The position numbers and the translations under genes are program-made. Shown here one piece after another: positions 52,603 through 60,406 of a stretch of 64,000 bases of DNA. Every line of letters begins with the position of its first letter. Position 1 is the first letter of the stretch. The DNA lies in NCBI GenBank assembly GCA_025355645.1, contig JANXZG010000053.1, forward strand, positions 1-64,000. The letters are read 5' to 3'. This stretch comes from Gammaproteobacteria bacterium (GTDB taxonomy: Bacteria; Pseudomonadota; Gammaproteobacteria; Steroidobacterales; Steroidobacteraceae). Under the pieces are notes generated by a model. It was not told the DNA's origin. It ran no database searches and worked only from the letters and a program-made list of their open reading frames with translations.

Positions 52603-54012
52603 CTACAGGCTGTAGTACATCTCGAGCTCGATCGGATGGGTGGTCATGCGCAGGCGCGTGACTTCCTTCATCTTGAGTTCGATGTACGCATCGATCAGGT
52701 CGTCCGTAAACACGCCGCCGACTTTCAGGAACTCCCGATCCCGGTCAAGGTAATCGAGCGCCATGTCGAGCGAATGGCACACAGTCGGGATCTTCTTGTC
52801 CTCCTCAGGTTCCAGGTCATACAAATCCTTGTCTCCCGGCTCGCCCGGATGGATTTTGTTCTGGATGCCATCGAGGCCCGCGAGCAGCATCGATGCAAAC
52901 GCGAAATAAGGATTCGCGGTTGCGTCGGGGAAGCGCACTTCGATGCGCCGGCCCTTCGGATTCGGGATCCAGTGAATCCGGATTGAAGCCGAGCGGTTGC
53001 GCGCCGAATAGGCGAGCTTGACCGGCGCTTCAAATCCCGGCACCAGGCGCTTGTAGCTATTGGTGCTGGCATTGGTGAAGGCATTCAGCGCGCGCGCGTG
53101 CTTGATGATGCCGCCGATATAGTAGAGCGCGATGTCCGAGAGGCCGCCATACCTATCGCCCGCGAACAGTGCCTTGCCGTCCTTCTGCAGTGACTGGTGC
53201 ACGTGCATGCCGCTGCCGTTGTCCCCGACAATGGGCTTGGGCATGAACGTCAGCGTTTTGCCGTAGCCGTGCGCGACATTCTGCAGCGCGTACTTCAGGA
53301 TCTGCACCTCGTCGCCTTTCTTGGTCAGCGTGTTCGCGGCGACATTGATCTCGCCCTGGCCGGAGGTCGCCACTTCATGGTGATGGACTTCGAACTTCAG
53401 GCCCATCTCCTCGCAGGCGAGCGACATCGCGCTGCGAATGTCCTGCTGGGAATCAACCGGCGGCACGGGGAAGTAGCCGCCTTTGACGCCGGGCCGATGG
53501 CCCCGGTTGCCATCGTCATAGCGCTTGCCCGAATTCCATGCCCCCTCGTAACCGTCGACCTCGTAGGCGCAGCCATTCATGGTTGAGCTGAACGTGACGT
53601 TATCAAAGATAAAGAACTCATTTTCCGGTCCGAACAATGCCGAGTCGGCAATGCCGGAGCCCTTCAAATACGCTTCCGCGCGCTTCGCCAGCGAGCGTGG
53701 GTCGCGGCTGTAGCCCTGCATCGTCATCGGTTCGATCACATCGCAGCGCAGGTTGACCGTGGTCTCTTCGTAGAACGGGTCGATGACCGCGGTCGACGGG
53801 TCCGGCATCAGGATCATGTCCGACTCGTTGATGCCCTTCCAGCCGCCGATCGACGAGCCGTCGAACATCTTGCCGTCCTTGAAAAATCCCTCGTCCACGA
53901 GCCGGGTCGGCACGGTCACGTGCTGCTCCTTGCCAATGGTGTCGGTAAAGCGCAGGTCGGCGAATTTGGCTTCTTTTTCCTTGATCAGCTTGATCACGTC
54001 AGCAGGGGTCAC
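52603..54012 (-). CDS. glnA: Glutamine synthetase, type I
   Basis: A 469-residue dodecameric enzyme making glutamine from glutamate, ammonia and [31 protein letters not shown], and [17 protein letters not shown] are the active-site blocks. [10 protein letters not shown] contains the adenylylation Tyr398, so it is of the beta type regulated by GlnE. The start is a GTG at 54012 preceded by GGAGG at 7 nt. Expression is probably driven by the sigma-54/NtrC promoter upstream. Confidence 0.96.
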   Translation of the reverse strand: MTPADVIKLIKEKEAKFADLRFTDTIGKEQHVTVPTRLVDEGFFKDGKMFDGSSIGGWKGINESDMILMPDPSTAVIDPFYEETTVNLRCDVIEPMTMQGYSRDPRSLAKRAEAYLKGSGIADSALFGPENEFFIFDNVTFSSTMNGCAYEVDGYEGAWNSGKRYDDGNRGHRPGVKGGYFPVPPVDSQQDIRSAMSLACEEMGLKFEVHHHEVATSGQGEINVAANTLTKKGDEVQILKYALQNVAHGYGKTLTFMPKPIVGDNGSGMHVHQSLQKDGKALFAGDRYGGLSDIALYYIGGIIKHARALNAFTNASTNSYKRLVPGFEAPVKLAYSARNRSASIRIHWIPNPKGRRIEVRFPDATANPYFAFASMLLAGLDGIQNKIHPGEPGDKDLYDLEPEEDKKIPTVCHSLDMALDYLDRDREFLKVGGVFTDDLIDAYIELKMKEVTRLRMTTHPIELEMYYSL

Positions 54013-54059
54013 GGGGGTCCTCCAGGGGGGTGTCTATAGCGGGCTGGTACGGTACGGAA

Positions 54060-54075
54060 TGCAGTTTCCATGCCA
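54060..54075 (-). promoter_or_regulatory. Sigma-54 promoter of glnA
   Basis: On the minus strand TGGCATGGAAACTGCA spans 54075-54060, giving the invariant GG (-24) and GC (-12) with exactly 10 bp between. This matches the consensus TGGCAC-G-N4-TTGCA with two changes (T for C, C for T). The start site would be near 54050, about 38 nt before the glnA GTG. Confidence 0.8.
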
Positions 54076-54136
54076 ATGCCAAGGCACTACCTATCAGTCA
54101 CTTGCGCAAGAAAAGCCGCGCAAGCGCCCGTTCCGG

Positions 54137-54153
54137 CGCACCATCAGCGTTCA
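54137..54153. promoter_or_regulatory. Weaker NtrC-like site upstream of glnA
   Basis: CGCACC-ATCAG-CGTTCA matches the NtrC consensus TGCACC-N5-GGTGCA in nine of twelve bases with correct spacing. It lies about 95 bp upstream of the predicted start site and about 30 bp (near three helical turns) from the stronger site. Confidence 0.45.
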
Positions 54154-54166
54154 GGCGCGATTATTG

Positions 54167-54183
54167 CGCACAATATTGGTGCA
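54167..54183. promoter_or_regulatory. NtrC-binding site upstream of glnA
   Basis: Read on the minus strand, TGCACC-AATAT-TGTGCG (54183-54167) has a perfect left half and four of six matches in the right half of TGCACC-N5-GGTGCA. Placed about 125 bp upstream of the predicted sigma-54 start, it is a typical NtrC enhancer position. It may also influence divergent glyQ. Confidence 0.65.
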
Positions 54184-54274
54184 CGCCACAGGGATTATGC
54201 CTGCGGATTATCCCTTGGAGCCTAGGCATCGCTATACTCGGGCGCTTTTTTTGAAAACCTGAGCGAGCCCCTTA

Positions 54275-55174
54275 ATGGCCAAGGCCGCCGCGCCACCGCA
54301 GACGTTCCAGGGACTGGTTTTTGCGCTGCAAAAATACTGGTCGGAGCAGGGGTGCGTGATTTTGCAGCCCTACGACATGGAAATGGGGGCGGGCACCTTC
54401 CATCCGGCGACGTTCCTGCGCGCAGTGGGTCCGGAACCCTGGAACGCAGCCTATGTCCAGGCCTCGCGCCGGCCGACCGATGGCCGCTATGGCGATAACC
54501 CGTTCCGCCTGCAGCATTACTACCAGTTCCAGGTCGTACTGAAACCCTCGCCGCCGAACTTCCAGGAGTTGTACCTGGGCTCGCTGCGCGCGCTGGGATT
54601 CGATCCGCTGACGCACGATATCCGCTTCGTCGAGGATAACTGGGAATCACCGACGCTGGGCGCGTGGGGTCTGGGCTGGGAGGTCTGGCTCAACGGCATG
54701 GAGATCACGCAGTTCACGTACTTCCAGCAGGTCGGCGGACTCGATTGCCGCCCCGTGATGGGCGAGCTCGCCTATGGGCTCGAGCGCCTGGCCATGTATA
54801 TCCAGGGCAAGGAAAGCATCTTTGATATCGTCTGGGGCGAGGGCCTGGGTCGCACGGTGAGCTATGGCGACATTTTTCGCCAGAACGAGGTCGAGCAGTC
54901 CGCCTACAACTTCGACAAGGCCCGCACGCCTGACCTGGTGCAGGCATTCGACGCGCATGAGCTGGCCTGCCGTGCGCTGATCGAGGATCTGCTGCCGCTC
55001 CCGGCCTACGAGCAGATGGTGAAGGCCTCGCACACGTTCAACCTGCTGGACGCGCGGCACGCACTCTCGGTGACCGAACGGCAACGCTTCATCCTGCGCG
55101 TGCGCACGCTCGCCCGCGCCGTCGCCGAGGGCTATCACGCGTCGCGCGAACGCCTCGGGTTCCCGCTGCTATGA
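54275..55174 (+). CDS. glyQ: Glycyl-tRNA synthetase alpha subunit
   Basis: The 299-residue catalytic subunit of the bacterial alpha2beta2 enzyme. [40 protein letters not shown] and [23 protein letters not shown] are class II motif regions, and [14 protein letters not shown] [24 protein letters not shown] follows. A TATACT at 54233-54238 may be its -10, but no good -35 was found. It overlaps glyS by 4 nt. Confidence 0.96.
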   Translation: MAKAAAPPQTFQGLVFALQKYWSEQGCVILQPYDMEMGAGTFHPATFLRAVGPEPWNAAYVQASRRPTDGRYGDNPFRLQHYYQFQVVLKPSPPNFQELYLGSLRALGFDPLTHDIRFVEDNWESPTLGAWGLGWEVWLNGMEITQFTYFQQVGGLDCRPVMGELAYGLERLAMYIQGKESIFDIVWGEGLGRTVSYGDIFRQNEVEQSAYNFDKARTPDLVQAFDAHELACRALIEDLLPLPAYEQMVKASHTFNLLDARHALSVTERQRFILRVRTLARAVAEGYHASRERLGFPLL

Positions 55175-57237
55175 GCAAGCGCGACCTGTTGTTCGAACTG
55201 CTGTGCGAGGAGTTGCCGCCACTCGCGCTGCAGGGCCTGGCCGCAGCGCTTGCCGCGAATATCCTGAAGGGACTCGATGCGGCGCTGATCCCGCATGGCG
55301 CAGTGCGCGAGTTCGCGACGCCGCGGCGCCTTGGCCTGATCGTCGCGCGCTGCGCGGAGCGGGCGCCGGATCGGCAGGTGCAGCGGCGCGGCCCACCGCT
55401 CGCCCAAAGCTTTGATGCGAGCGGCAACGCAACCCAGGCGGCGCTCGCGTTTGCCAGGAGTTGCGGCGTCGCGGTGGCCGATCTGCCGACGGTCAAGACG
55501 GACAAGGGCGCGTGGCTTAGTTTTAGCGGCACCGAGACCGGCGCCCTGACCAGCGCCTTGCTTCCAGCCATGCTCAGCCAGGCGCTCGCCTCGCTGCCTT
55601 CCCCGAAGCGCATGCGCTGGGGCGCGGGCAGTGTCGAGTTTGTGCGGCCCGTGCATGGGGTCGTACTGCTGCTGGGCGATGAGCTGATCGGTTGCGAGCT
55701 GCTCGGCATCGCCGCAGGGCGGACGACCTTCGGCCACCGCTTCCACTCGACGCGCGCCATTACCCTCAAGTCCGCGCGCAGCTACGAAGCGGGGCTGTTG
55801 CGGGCCAAGGTCATCGCGGATTTTGCGAAGCGGCGCGATGTAATCCGCTCCGGCGTCAGCGCACTCGCCGCACAGGGTGGCGGGCGCGCGCTGATCGGCG
55901 ATCAGCTGCTGGATGAGGTCACCGCGCTGGTCGAGTGGCCCGTGCCGATTGCCGGCCACTTCGAGCCGCGATTCCTCGCATTGCCGCGCGAGGTCGTGAT
56001 CGCGACCGTGCAGGACCATCAGCGCTACTTCCCGATCGAGCAAGCTGATGGCAGCTTGTCGAACGAGTTCATCACGGTCAGCAATATCGAGAGCCGCGAC
56101 CCGGCGAAAGTGCGCGAGGGCAACGAGCGGGTCGTGCGGCCGCGCCTGAGCGATGCAGCATTTTTCTGGGACCAGGACCGCAAGCTCACGCTCGATCAAC
56201 ACGCGGCACGGCTGTCAAGCGTGACGTTCCAGACACGGCTTGGCAGCTATGCCGACAAGAGCGCACGGATCAGGACGCTCGCCGCTTGGATCGGCGAGCG
56301 CATCGGCGCAGGGCCCCTGGTCGGGCGCGCCGCCACACTGGCGAAGGCCGACCTGATGACGGCGATGGTCGGAGAATTCCCCGAACTGCAGGGCACGATG
56401 GGGCGCTATTACGCCGCGGCGCAGGGGGAGCCCGCTGAGCTCTGCCAGGCGCTGCAAGAGCAATACCTGCCCCGTTTTGGCGGCGACCAGCTGCCGCTCT
56501 CGAAACTCGGCCAGGCGCTCAGCGTCGCGGACAAAGTCGACACGCTGGTCGGCATATTCGCGATCGAGCAACGGCCGACCGGCACGAAGGACCCGTTTGC
56601 GCTGCGTCGCGCCGCGCTTGGCATCCTGCGCATCCTGCTCGAGAACAACATCGAGCTGGACCTCGTGGCGCTGCTCGCGCTGGCCGCCAGCCTCCAGCCG
56701 GTGTCGCGTGCGGCTGCCGCCGATGAAGCCTATGTGTTTATTCTGGAGCGCCTGCGCTCGCTGGTTCTGGAGCGCCAGGACGGTACGACACCCGAGATGC
56801 TGGATGCGGTCTACGCCGTGCTGCCGGAATCGCCGCTGGATGCGCAGGCGCGCCTGCATGCGCTCAGGGGATTTTTGTTGCTGCCGGACGCTGCGGTGCT
56901 CGCGGCAGCGAACAAGCGCATTGCCAACCTGCTGAAAAAAGCCCCGCCCGACGCAAGCCCCGTCGTGCGTCCGGGGCATTTCGTGCTCGATGCCGAGCGT
57001 GACCTGCACGCAGCCCATGCGGCGCTTTATCCGGCCGTCAAGGCCGCGCTGAAGGCGCGCCAGTATTCGGAGGCGCTACGTCTGCTCGCCGGCCTGCGCG
57101 CGCCGATCGACACATTCTTCGACACGGTCATGGTCATGGACCAGGATCAGATCGTGCGCAACAACCGCCTTGCGCTGCTGCGCGCGATACACGCCGACTT
57201 CGCCGCGGTGGCTGACCTGTCGCGCCTGCCGGGTTAG
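55171..57237 (+). CDS. glyS: Glycyl-tRNA synthetase beta subunit
   Basis: A 688-residue subunit (E. coli 689) that binds tRNA and supports glycine activation. It begins [20 protein letters not shown]; later blocks [70 protein letters not shown] and [22 protein letters not shown] are typical. The ATG at 55171 overlaps the glyQ stop. Confidence 0.96.
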   Translation: MSKRDLLFELLCEELPPLALQGLAAALAANILKGLDAALIPHGAVREFATPRRLGLIVARCAERAPDRQVQRRGPPLAQSFDASGNATQAALAFARSCGVAVADLPTVKTDKGAWLSFSGTETGALTSALLPAMLSQALASLPSPKRMRWGAGSVEFVRPVHGVVLLLGDELIGCELLGIAAGRTTFGHRFHSTRAITLKSARSYEAGLLRAKVIADFAKRRDVIRSGVSALAAQGGGRALIGDQLLDEVTALVEWPVPIAGHFEPRFLALPREVVIATVQDHQRYFPIEQADGSLSNEFITVSNIESRDPAKVREGNERVVRPRLSDAAFFWDQDRKLTLDQHAARLSSVTFQTRLGSYADKSARIRTLAAWIGERIGAGPLVGRAATLAKADLMTAMVGEFPELQGTMGRYYAAAQGEPAELCQALQEQYLPRFGGDQLPLSKLGQALSVADKVDTLVGIFAIEQRPTGTKDPFALRRAALGILRILLENNIELDLVALLALAASLQPVSRAAAADEAYVFILERLRSLVLERQDGTTPEMLDAVYAVLPESPLDAQARLHALRGFLLLPDAAVLAAANKRIANLLKKAPPDASPVVRPGHFVLDAERDLHAAHAALYPAVKAALKARQYSEALRLLAGLRAPIDTFFDTVMVMDQDQIVRNNRLALLRAIHADFAAVADLSRLPG

Positions 57238-57241
57238 CAGC

Positions 57242-57976
57242 TTGCTGCAATACCTGCGTTCACTGGTGTTCACCACCCTGATGATGGCGACCGCCTGCTT
57301 TTTCTCGGCAATCATGACGGTGTGTTTCTGGGCGCCCTATCGCCTGCAGTTTGGCATCGCAAGATTCTGGGCGGGCCTGGTGTTCTGGATGCTCGCGAAG
57401 ATCTGCGGGCTCAAGTACAGCGTCGCCGGGCGCGAGAACATCCCGGCAGGCAATCACATCGTGATGAGCAATCATTCATCTGCGTGGGAGACGATCGCGC
57501 AATTCCTGTTGTTTCCTGAGCAGGTCTGGGTGCTGAAGCGCGAGCTGCTGTGGATCCCGTTCGTCGGTTGGGGCATCAAGCTGCTGAACCCGATCGCGAT
57601 CGACCGCAATTCCGGACGCCAGGCCGTGGGCCAGGTGGTCGAGCAGGGCTTGCAGCGGCTCGCAGCCGGATTCTGGGTCATTATTTTTCCGGAAGGCACG
57701 CGCGTCTACCCGGGGCAGTCGCGCAAGTACGGCGTCAGCGGCGCGCTGCTGGCCAGCCAATCGGGAAAAATGGTCGTGCCGCTTGCGCATGATGCAGTGA
57801 ATTACTGGACGCGTCGCAGCCTGCTGAAAAAACCAGGCACGATCCATGTTGTGATCGGCAAGCCGATCGTTGCGGCGGGCAAAAATCCGCGCGAGCTTAA
57901 CGATGAGGTGCGGGCCGCCATCGAGGCGGGCCTCGCCGCTATCGCAGGCAATAAAAGCGCTCCCGCCATCCAGTAA
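57242..57976 (+). CDS. plsC: 1-acyl-sn-glycerol-3-phosphate acyltransferase (PlsC-like)
   Basis: A 244-residue membrane-associated acyltransferase making phosphatidic acid. An N-terminal helix (LMMATACFFSAIMTVCFWAP) precedes the motif NHSSAWETI, an HX4E form of the usual HX4D seen in part of the family, and IIFPEGTRVYPGQ. The start is taken as the TTG at 57242, 4 nt after glyS, because no ATG lies before the first helix. Its last 20 bases overlap the hairpin terminator. Confidence 0.88.
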   Translation: MLQYLRSLVFTTLMMATACFFSAIMTVCFWAPYRLQFGIARFWAGLVFWMLAKICGLKYSVAGRENIPAGNHIVMSNHSSAWETIAQFLLFPEQVWVLKRELLWIPFVGWGIKLLNPIAIDRNSGRQAVGQVVEQGLQRLAAGFWVIIFPEGTRVYPGQSRKYGVSGALLASQSGKMVVPLAHDAVNYWTRRSLLKKPGTIHVVIGKPIVAAGKNPRELNDEVRAAIEAGLAAIAGNKSAPAIQ

Positions 57977-57995
57977 GGGTGGATGACGGGAGCGC
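57957..57995 (-). terminator. Strong hairpin terminator for the converging small gene
   Basis: GCGCTCCCGCCATCCA (57957-57972) and TGGATGACGGGAGCGC (57980-57995) pair over 16 bp with one mismatch and a 7-nt loop. On the minus strand the stem is followed by TTTTATT, a classic rho-independent terminator. It overlaps the plsC stop codon. On the plus strand a smaller CCGG...CCGG stem at 57997-58012 followed by GTTTT could end plsC transcription. Confidence 0.85.
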
Positions 57996-58460
57996 ACCGG
58001 CCCCAGGACCGGGTTTTACTCAGCGAAACAGGCGCGTCGCGGAGGACGTGCCGGTTACCTCGCCCTGTGGATTGCCGTTCACGTCAAAAAACTTCCTGGG
58101 CGGCGGCGCGCGGGTCCGCACAGCCCGCATGGGCGAATAAGCCGCTCAAGGCCAACGCCGCAGCCACTGCGGCGTCAACGATTGGTTTGTTCATGATTGA
58201 GGTGTTCATTGAATTTCTTAGGGTGCCCCGTCGATATTGCTTGTTCGCAGTCTCTATATAAGAGTGCGTAGCCTTGCAAATGGCTACCGGTATTTTCGGC
58301 AGCCCAGCGCGGGCGCCGGAATGCGGGTAGCCACCGGCGCTGCGGCGGGAAATGTCTTGGCGGTGCGCTTGCCTTGGCCGCAAGGCGATGACAAGGCGCT
58401 CTTAGGGGAACGCGTGCCTGCCGGGCCTGCGCGGCGATGCGCGGGCCAGCGGCAACCGCA
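57977..58460. other. Region without an intact gene between plsC and the porin-like gene
   Basis: These 484 bp hold, in order, the terminator stems, the small frameshifted gene and its presumed minus-strand promoter region, and about 130 bp (58334-58460) of GC-rich sequence in which no feature is seen. Plus-strand frames across it are not protein-like. Confidence 0.6.
58020..58209 (-). pseudogene. Small secreted protein, apparently frameshifted
   Basis: From ATG 58209 the frame encodes a signal peptide (MNKPIVDAAVAAALALSGLF, then AHAGCADPRA) and stops at 58084 after 41 residues. The +1 frame over the second half reads RKFFDVNGNPQGEVTGTSSA, then TRLFR and TGA at 58022-58020, which looks like a genuine C-terminus. 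A one-base indel in the GC-rich junction would join them into about 62 residues. A strong terminator just downstream shows the strand is transcribed. Upstream, 58210-58460 has no gene; it holds a TATATA near 58255, the inverted repeat TGGCTACC/GGTAGCCA (58281-58288, 58326-58333) and GTAGCC/GGCTAC (58268-58287). Confidence 0.45.
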
Positions 58461-59675
58461 CTAAAGCTCCAGCCGGAACCGGTAACGCAGCGCCGCCTGC
58501 ACCTGGTTATCGATGCTGCTCACCGGTTCGCCCACCTCCGCGCGCGGTGGAAAACTGCTGTTCACGCGGATCCACTCGGCGATGAACTGCCAGTGGTCAG
58601 GCAGATCGTAGCTCCATGCGAGCGTCCAGCTGCGGCCGGCCTGGTTGACGGGCGGTCCGAAAAATCCGCTGGGCTGGTGGGTGCCGAAATCGTCGTATCT
58701 GAGCGTCAGGCGCTGACGGTTCGAGGCGAAGCTTGCGAGCACATAGGCGGCGTGGAAATCCACGACGAATTGATCGGCGCCCAGCGAGTCAGCCCCGATC
58801 GCGGTATCGCCGTCCATGTATTGCGCCAGCAGCGTGAAGCTTTCGACGGGCTCGAAGCGCAGGCCGGTCGTCGTGAAGCGGGTGCGCCATGCGCCATCCC
58901 CGTCGGCATTGACCGCGGCGGGGTTTCCGCGGTTGTCGTAGCGCAATACACGCAGCTCGAGTGCATCGTGATGGCGCCAAGCGAGCCCCGTGTAGTATCC
59001 CGTCCGGCGGTCGATCTCGTAATAAAAATCGGTGGTCGGACGCCCGAGGTTATTGCCGAGCGTGGACGGCCGGTCCGACAGCGCAAATCCGCGCTCCGCC
59101 AGCAGCACGCCGGCTGGGTCATTCCAGCCATAAGCCCCGGCCACGAAGGCGATATCACCGTAGTAGCCGCGGCTCGATCCGAGCCAGCGTGCCTCGGCCT
59201 GCGCGCCGATCGTGCGAAACTCCTCGCCCAGCCAGGTATTCAGCGCGGACGGCGTGATGGAATACGCCGACATCCAGCCGACTTCGCGATTCTCGAGCGA
59301 CGCCGGCATGTGGAACGCGCCAATCTTGGCACTCCAGCGCACGCCGCTGGTTGGAAACGGGCGCACATCCACATACAGCTCGCTGAAATCGACCGGTCCC
59401 CTGGGATAATCCCCGTAGGCGTCAAGGACTCCGTGCAACGATACGATGTCAGTCAGGCGCAAGTTGCCGGCCAGCATCGCGCGCCCCAGTCGCAAATCAT
59501 CGTGGTCGGCATCGAAGCGCAGCGGTCCCAGGCCGCCATTCAGGTAAGAGGCTTGCGCGTTGGAGTAGACCCAGCGCATATCGATCATGCCATCGACCGT
59601 GAACCGGTCGTCAGCGGTGGCCCTGCCAGCCAGGCAAGCGCAGCCAAGGAGCAGGGTCGCCCACCGGCTGCGCAT
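58461..59675 (-). CDS. Porin-like outer-membrane beta-barrel protein
   Basis: A 404-residue protein with signal peptide (WATLLLGCACLAGRATA) and a barrel-like succession of aromatic strands (FTVDGMIDMRWVYSN; GVLDAYGDYPRGPVDFSELYVDVRPF; AKIGAFHMPASLENREVGW; FIAEWIRVNSSF) ending RYRFRLEL. The start region resembles phosphate-selective or generic porins of the OprO/P type in layout, but specificity is unknown. Its ATG overlaps the cupredoxin gene stop (TGATG), so the two form an operon. Confidence 0.75.
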   Translation of the reverse strand: MRSRWATLLLGCACLAGRATADDRFTVDGMIDMRWVYSNAQASYLNGGLGPLRFDADHDDLRLGRAMLAGNLRLTDIVSLHGVLDAYGDYPRGPVDFSELYVDVRPFPTSGVRWSAKIGAFHMPASLENREVGWMSAYSITPSALNTWLGEEFRTIGAQAEARWLGSSRGYYGDIAFVAGAYGWNDPAGVLLAERGFALSDRPSTLGNNLGRPTTDFYYEIDRRTGYYTGLAWRHHDALELRVLRYDNRGNPAAVNADGDGAWRTRFTTTGLRFEPVESFTLLAQYMDGDTAIGADSLGADQFVVDFHAAYVLASFASNRQRLTLRYDDFGTHQPSGFFGPPVNQAGRSWTLAWSYDLPDHWQFIAEWIRVNSSFPPRAEVGEPVSSIDNQVQAALRYRFRLEL

Positions 59676-60406
59676 CAATACTCCCAGTCACCATGGCGCG
59701 GGCGCGGCTCAGGGCGCGTACGCAAATCACGCGTCAGCTGCAGCTTTGCGGCGGATGCATTGCCCTCCTCGACCTGGACGTTCATCGTGAGCTGTTCGGG
59801 CGCATCGGCGATCAGCGGACTCCAGAACGTTATTTTATATTTGCCCGCGGCCATGCCCTTGAGCTTCAGCGTCCCATCTTCCTGAGTCGTTCCGAAGTAC
59901 GGGGCGTCAGTCACGTAGATATAACCGACCATCTGGTCGTGGATATTGCAGCCGAGCACCACCAGTCCGGGTTTATCGAACAGGACCGGCTCATGCGACT
60001 TCCCTTTATAAAGCGGCAGCTGGAAGCGCTTCGCAGGCGAAAACGAGTACACCTGGTGGCTGACCGTATCGTTGTTCGGAAAATCCACGCTGGTACCGAC
60101 TGACACCGCAATGACTCCGGGCGCAAAAGCGCGATTCAGCTGATCCATGACGGCGTGCCCGCCGGCGGCCGGTTTTGATACGCCACTCTCGGACGAGACC
60201 GTGACGACGACCTCGCTGAGGCCCTGCCCGCGACGATCGACCACGCTCAGCGCAAGGTCAGCCGCGCGGACCGAGCCAGAATGAACAGCAGCAAGGCATA
60301 GCAGCGTGATGCAGGTTGCAAAGTGACGCGGTCCGAGCGCGATGTACGTCGCATTTCTGCCCCCGCGCCCGGTCGTGGCGGGGTGGGCCAAACTACTATT
60401 AATCAT
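59675..60406 (-). CDS. Exported cupredoxin-like (methylamine utilization-type) protein
   Basis: A 243-residue protein with a long basic N-region and signal helix (FATCITLLCLAAVHSGSVRA). The type I copper ligands are visible as His in NNDTVSHQVYSF and Cys, His, Met in LGCNIHDQMVGYIYV. A C-terminal Ig-like part (GTLKLKGMAAGKYKITFWSPL) follows. Related genes are often labelled methylamine utilization protein but occur without methylamine genes, as here. The ATG at 60406 overlaps the divergent GGDEF-EAL start codon; no other good start lies before the signal helix. Confidence 0.8.
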   Translation of the reverse strand: MINSSLAHPATTGRGGRNATYIALGPRHFATCITLLCLAAVHSGSVRAADLALSVVDRRGQGLSEVVVTVSSESGVSKPAAGGHAVMDQLNRAFAPGVIAVSVGTSVDFPNNDTVSHQVYSFSPAKRFQLPLYKGKSHEPVLFDKPGLVVLGCNIHDQMVGYIYVTDAPYFGTTQEDGTLKLKGMAAGKYKITFWSPLIADAPEQLTMNVQVEEGNASAAKLQLTRDLRTRPEPRPRHGDWEY

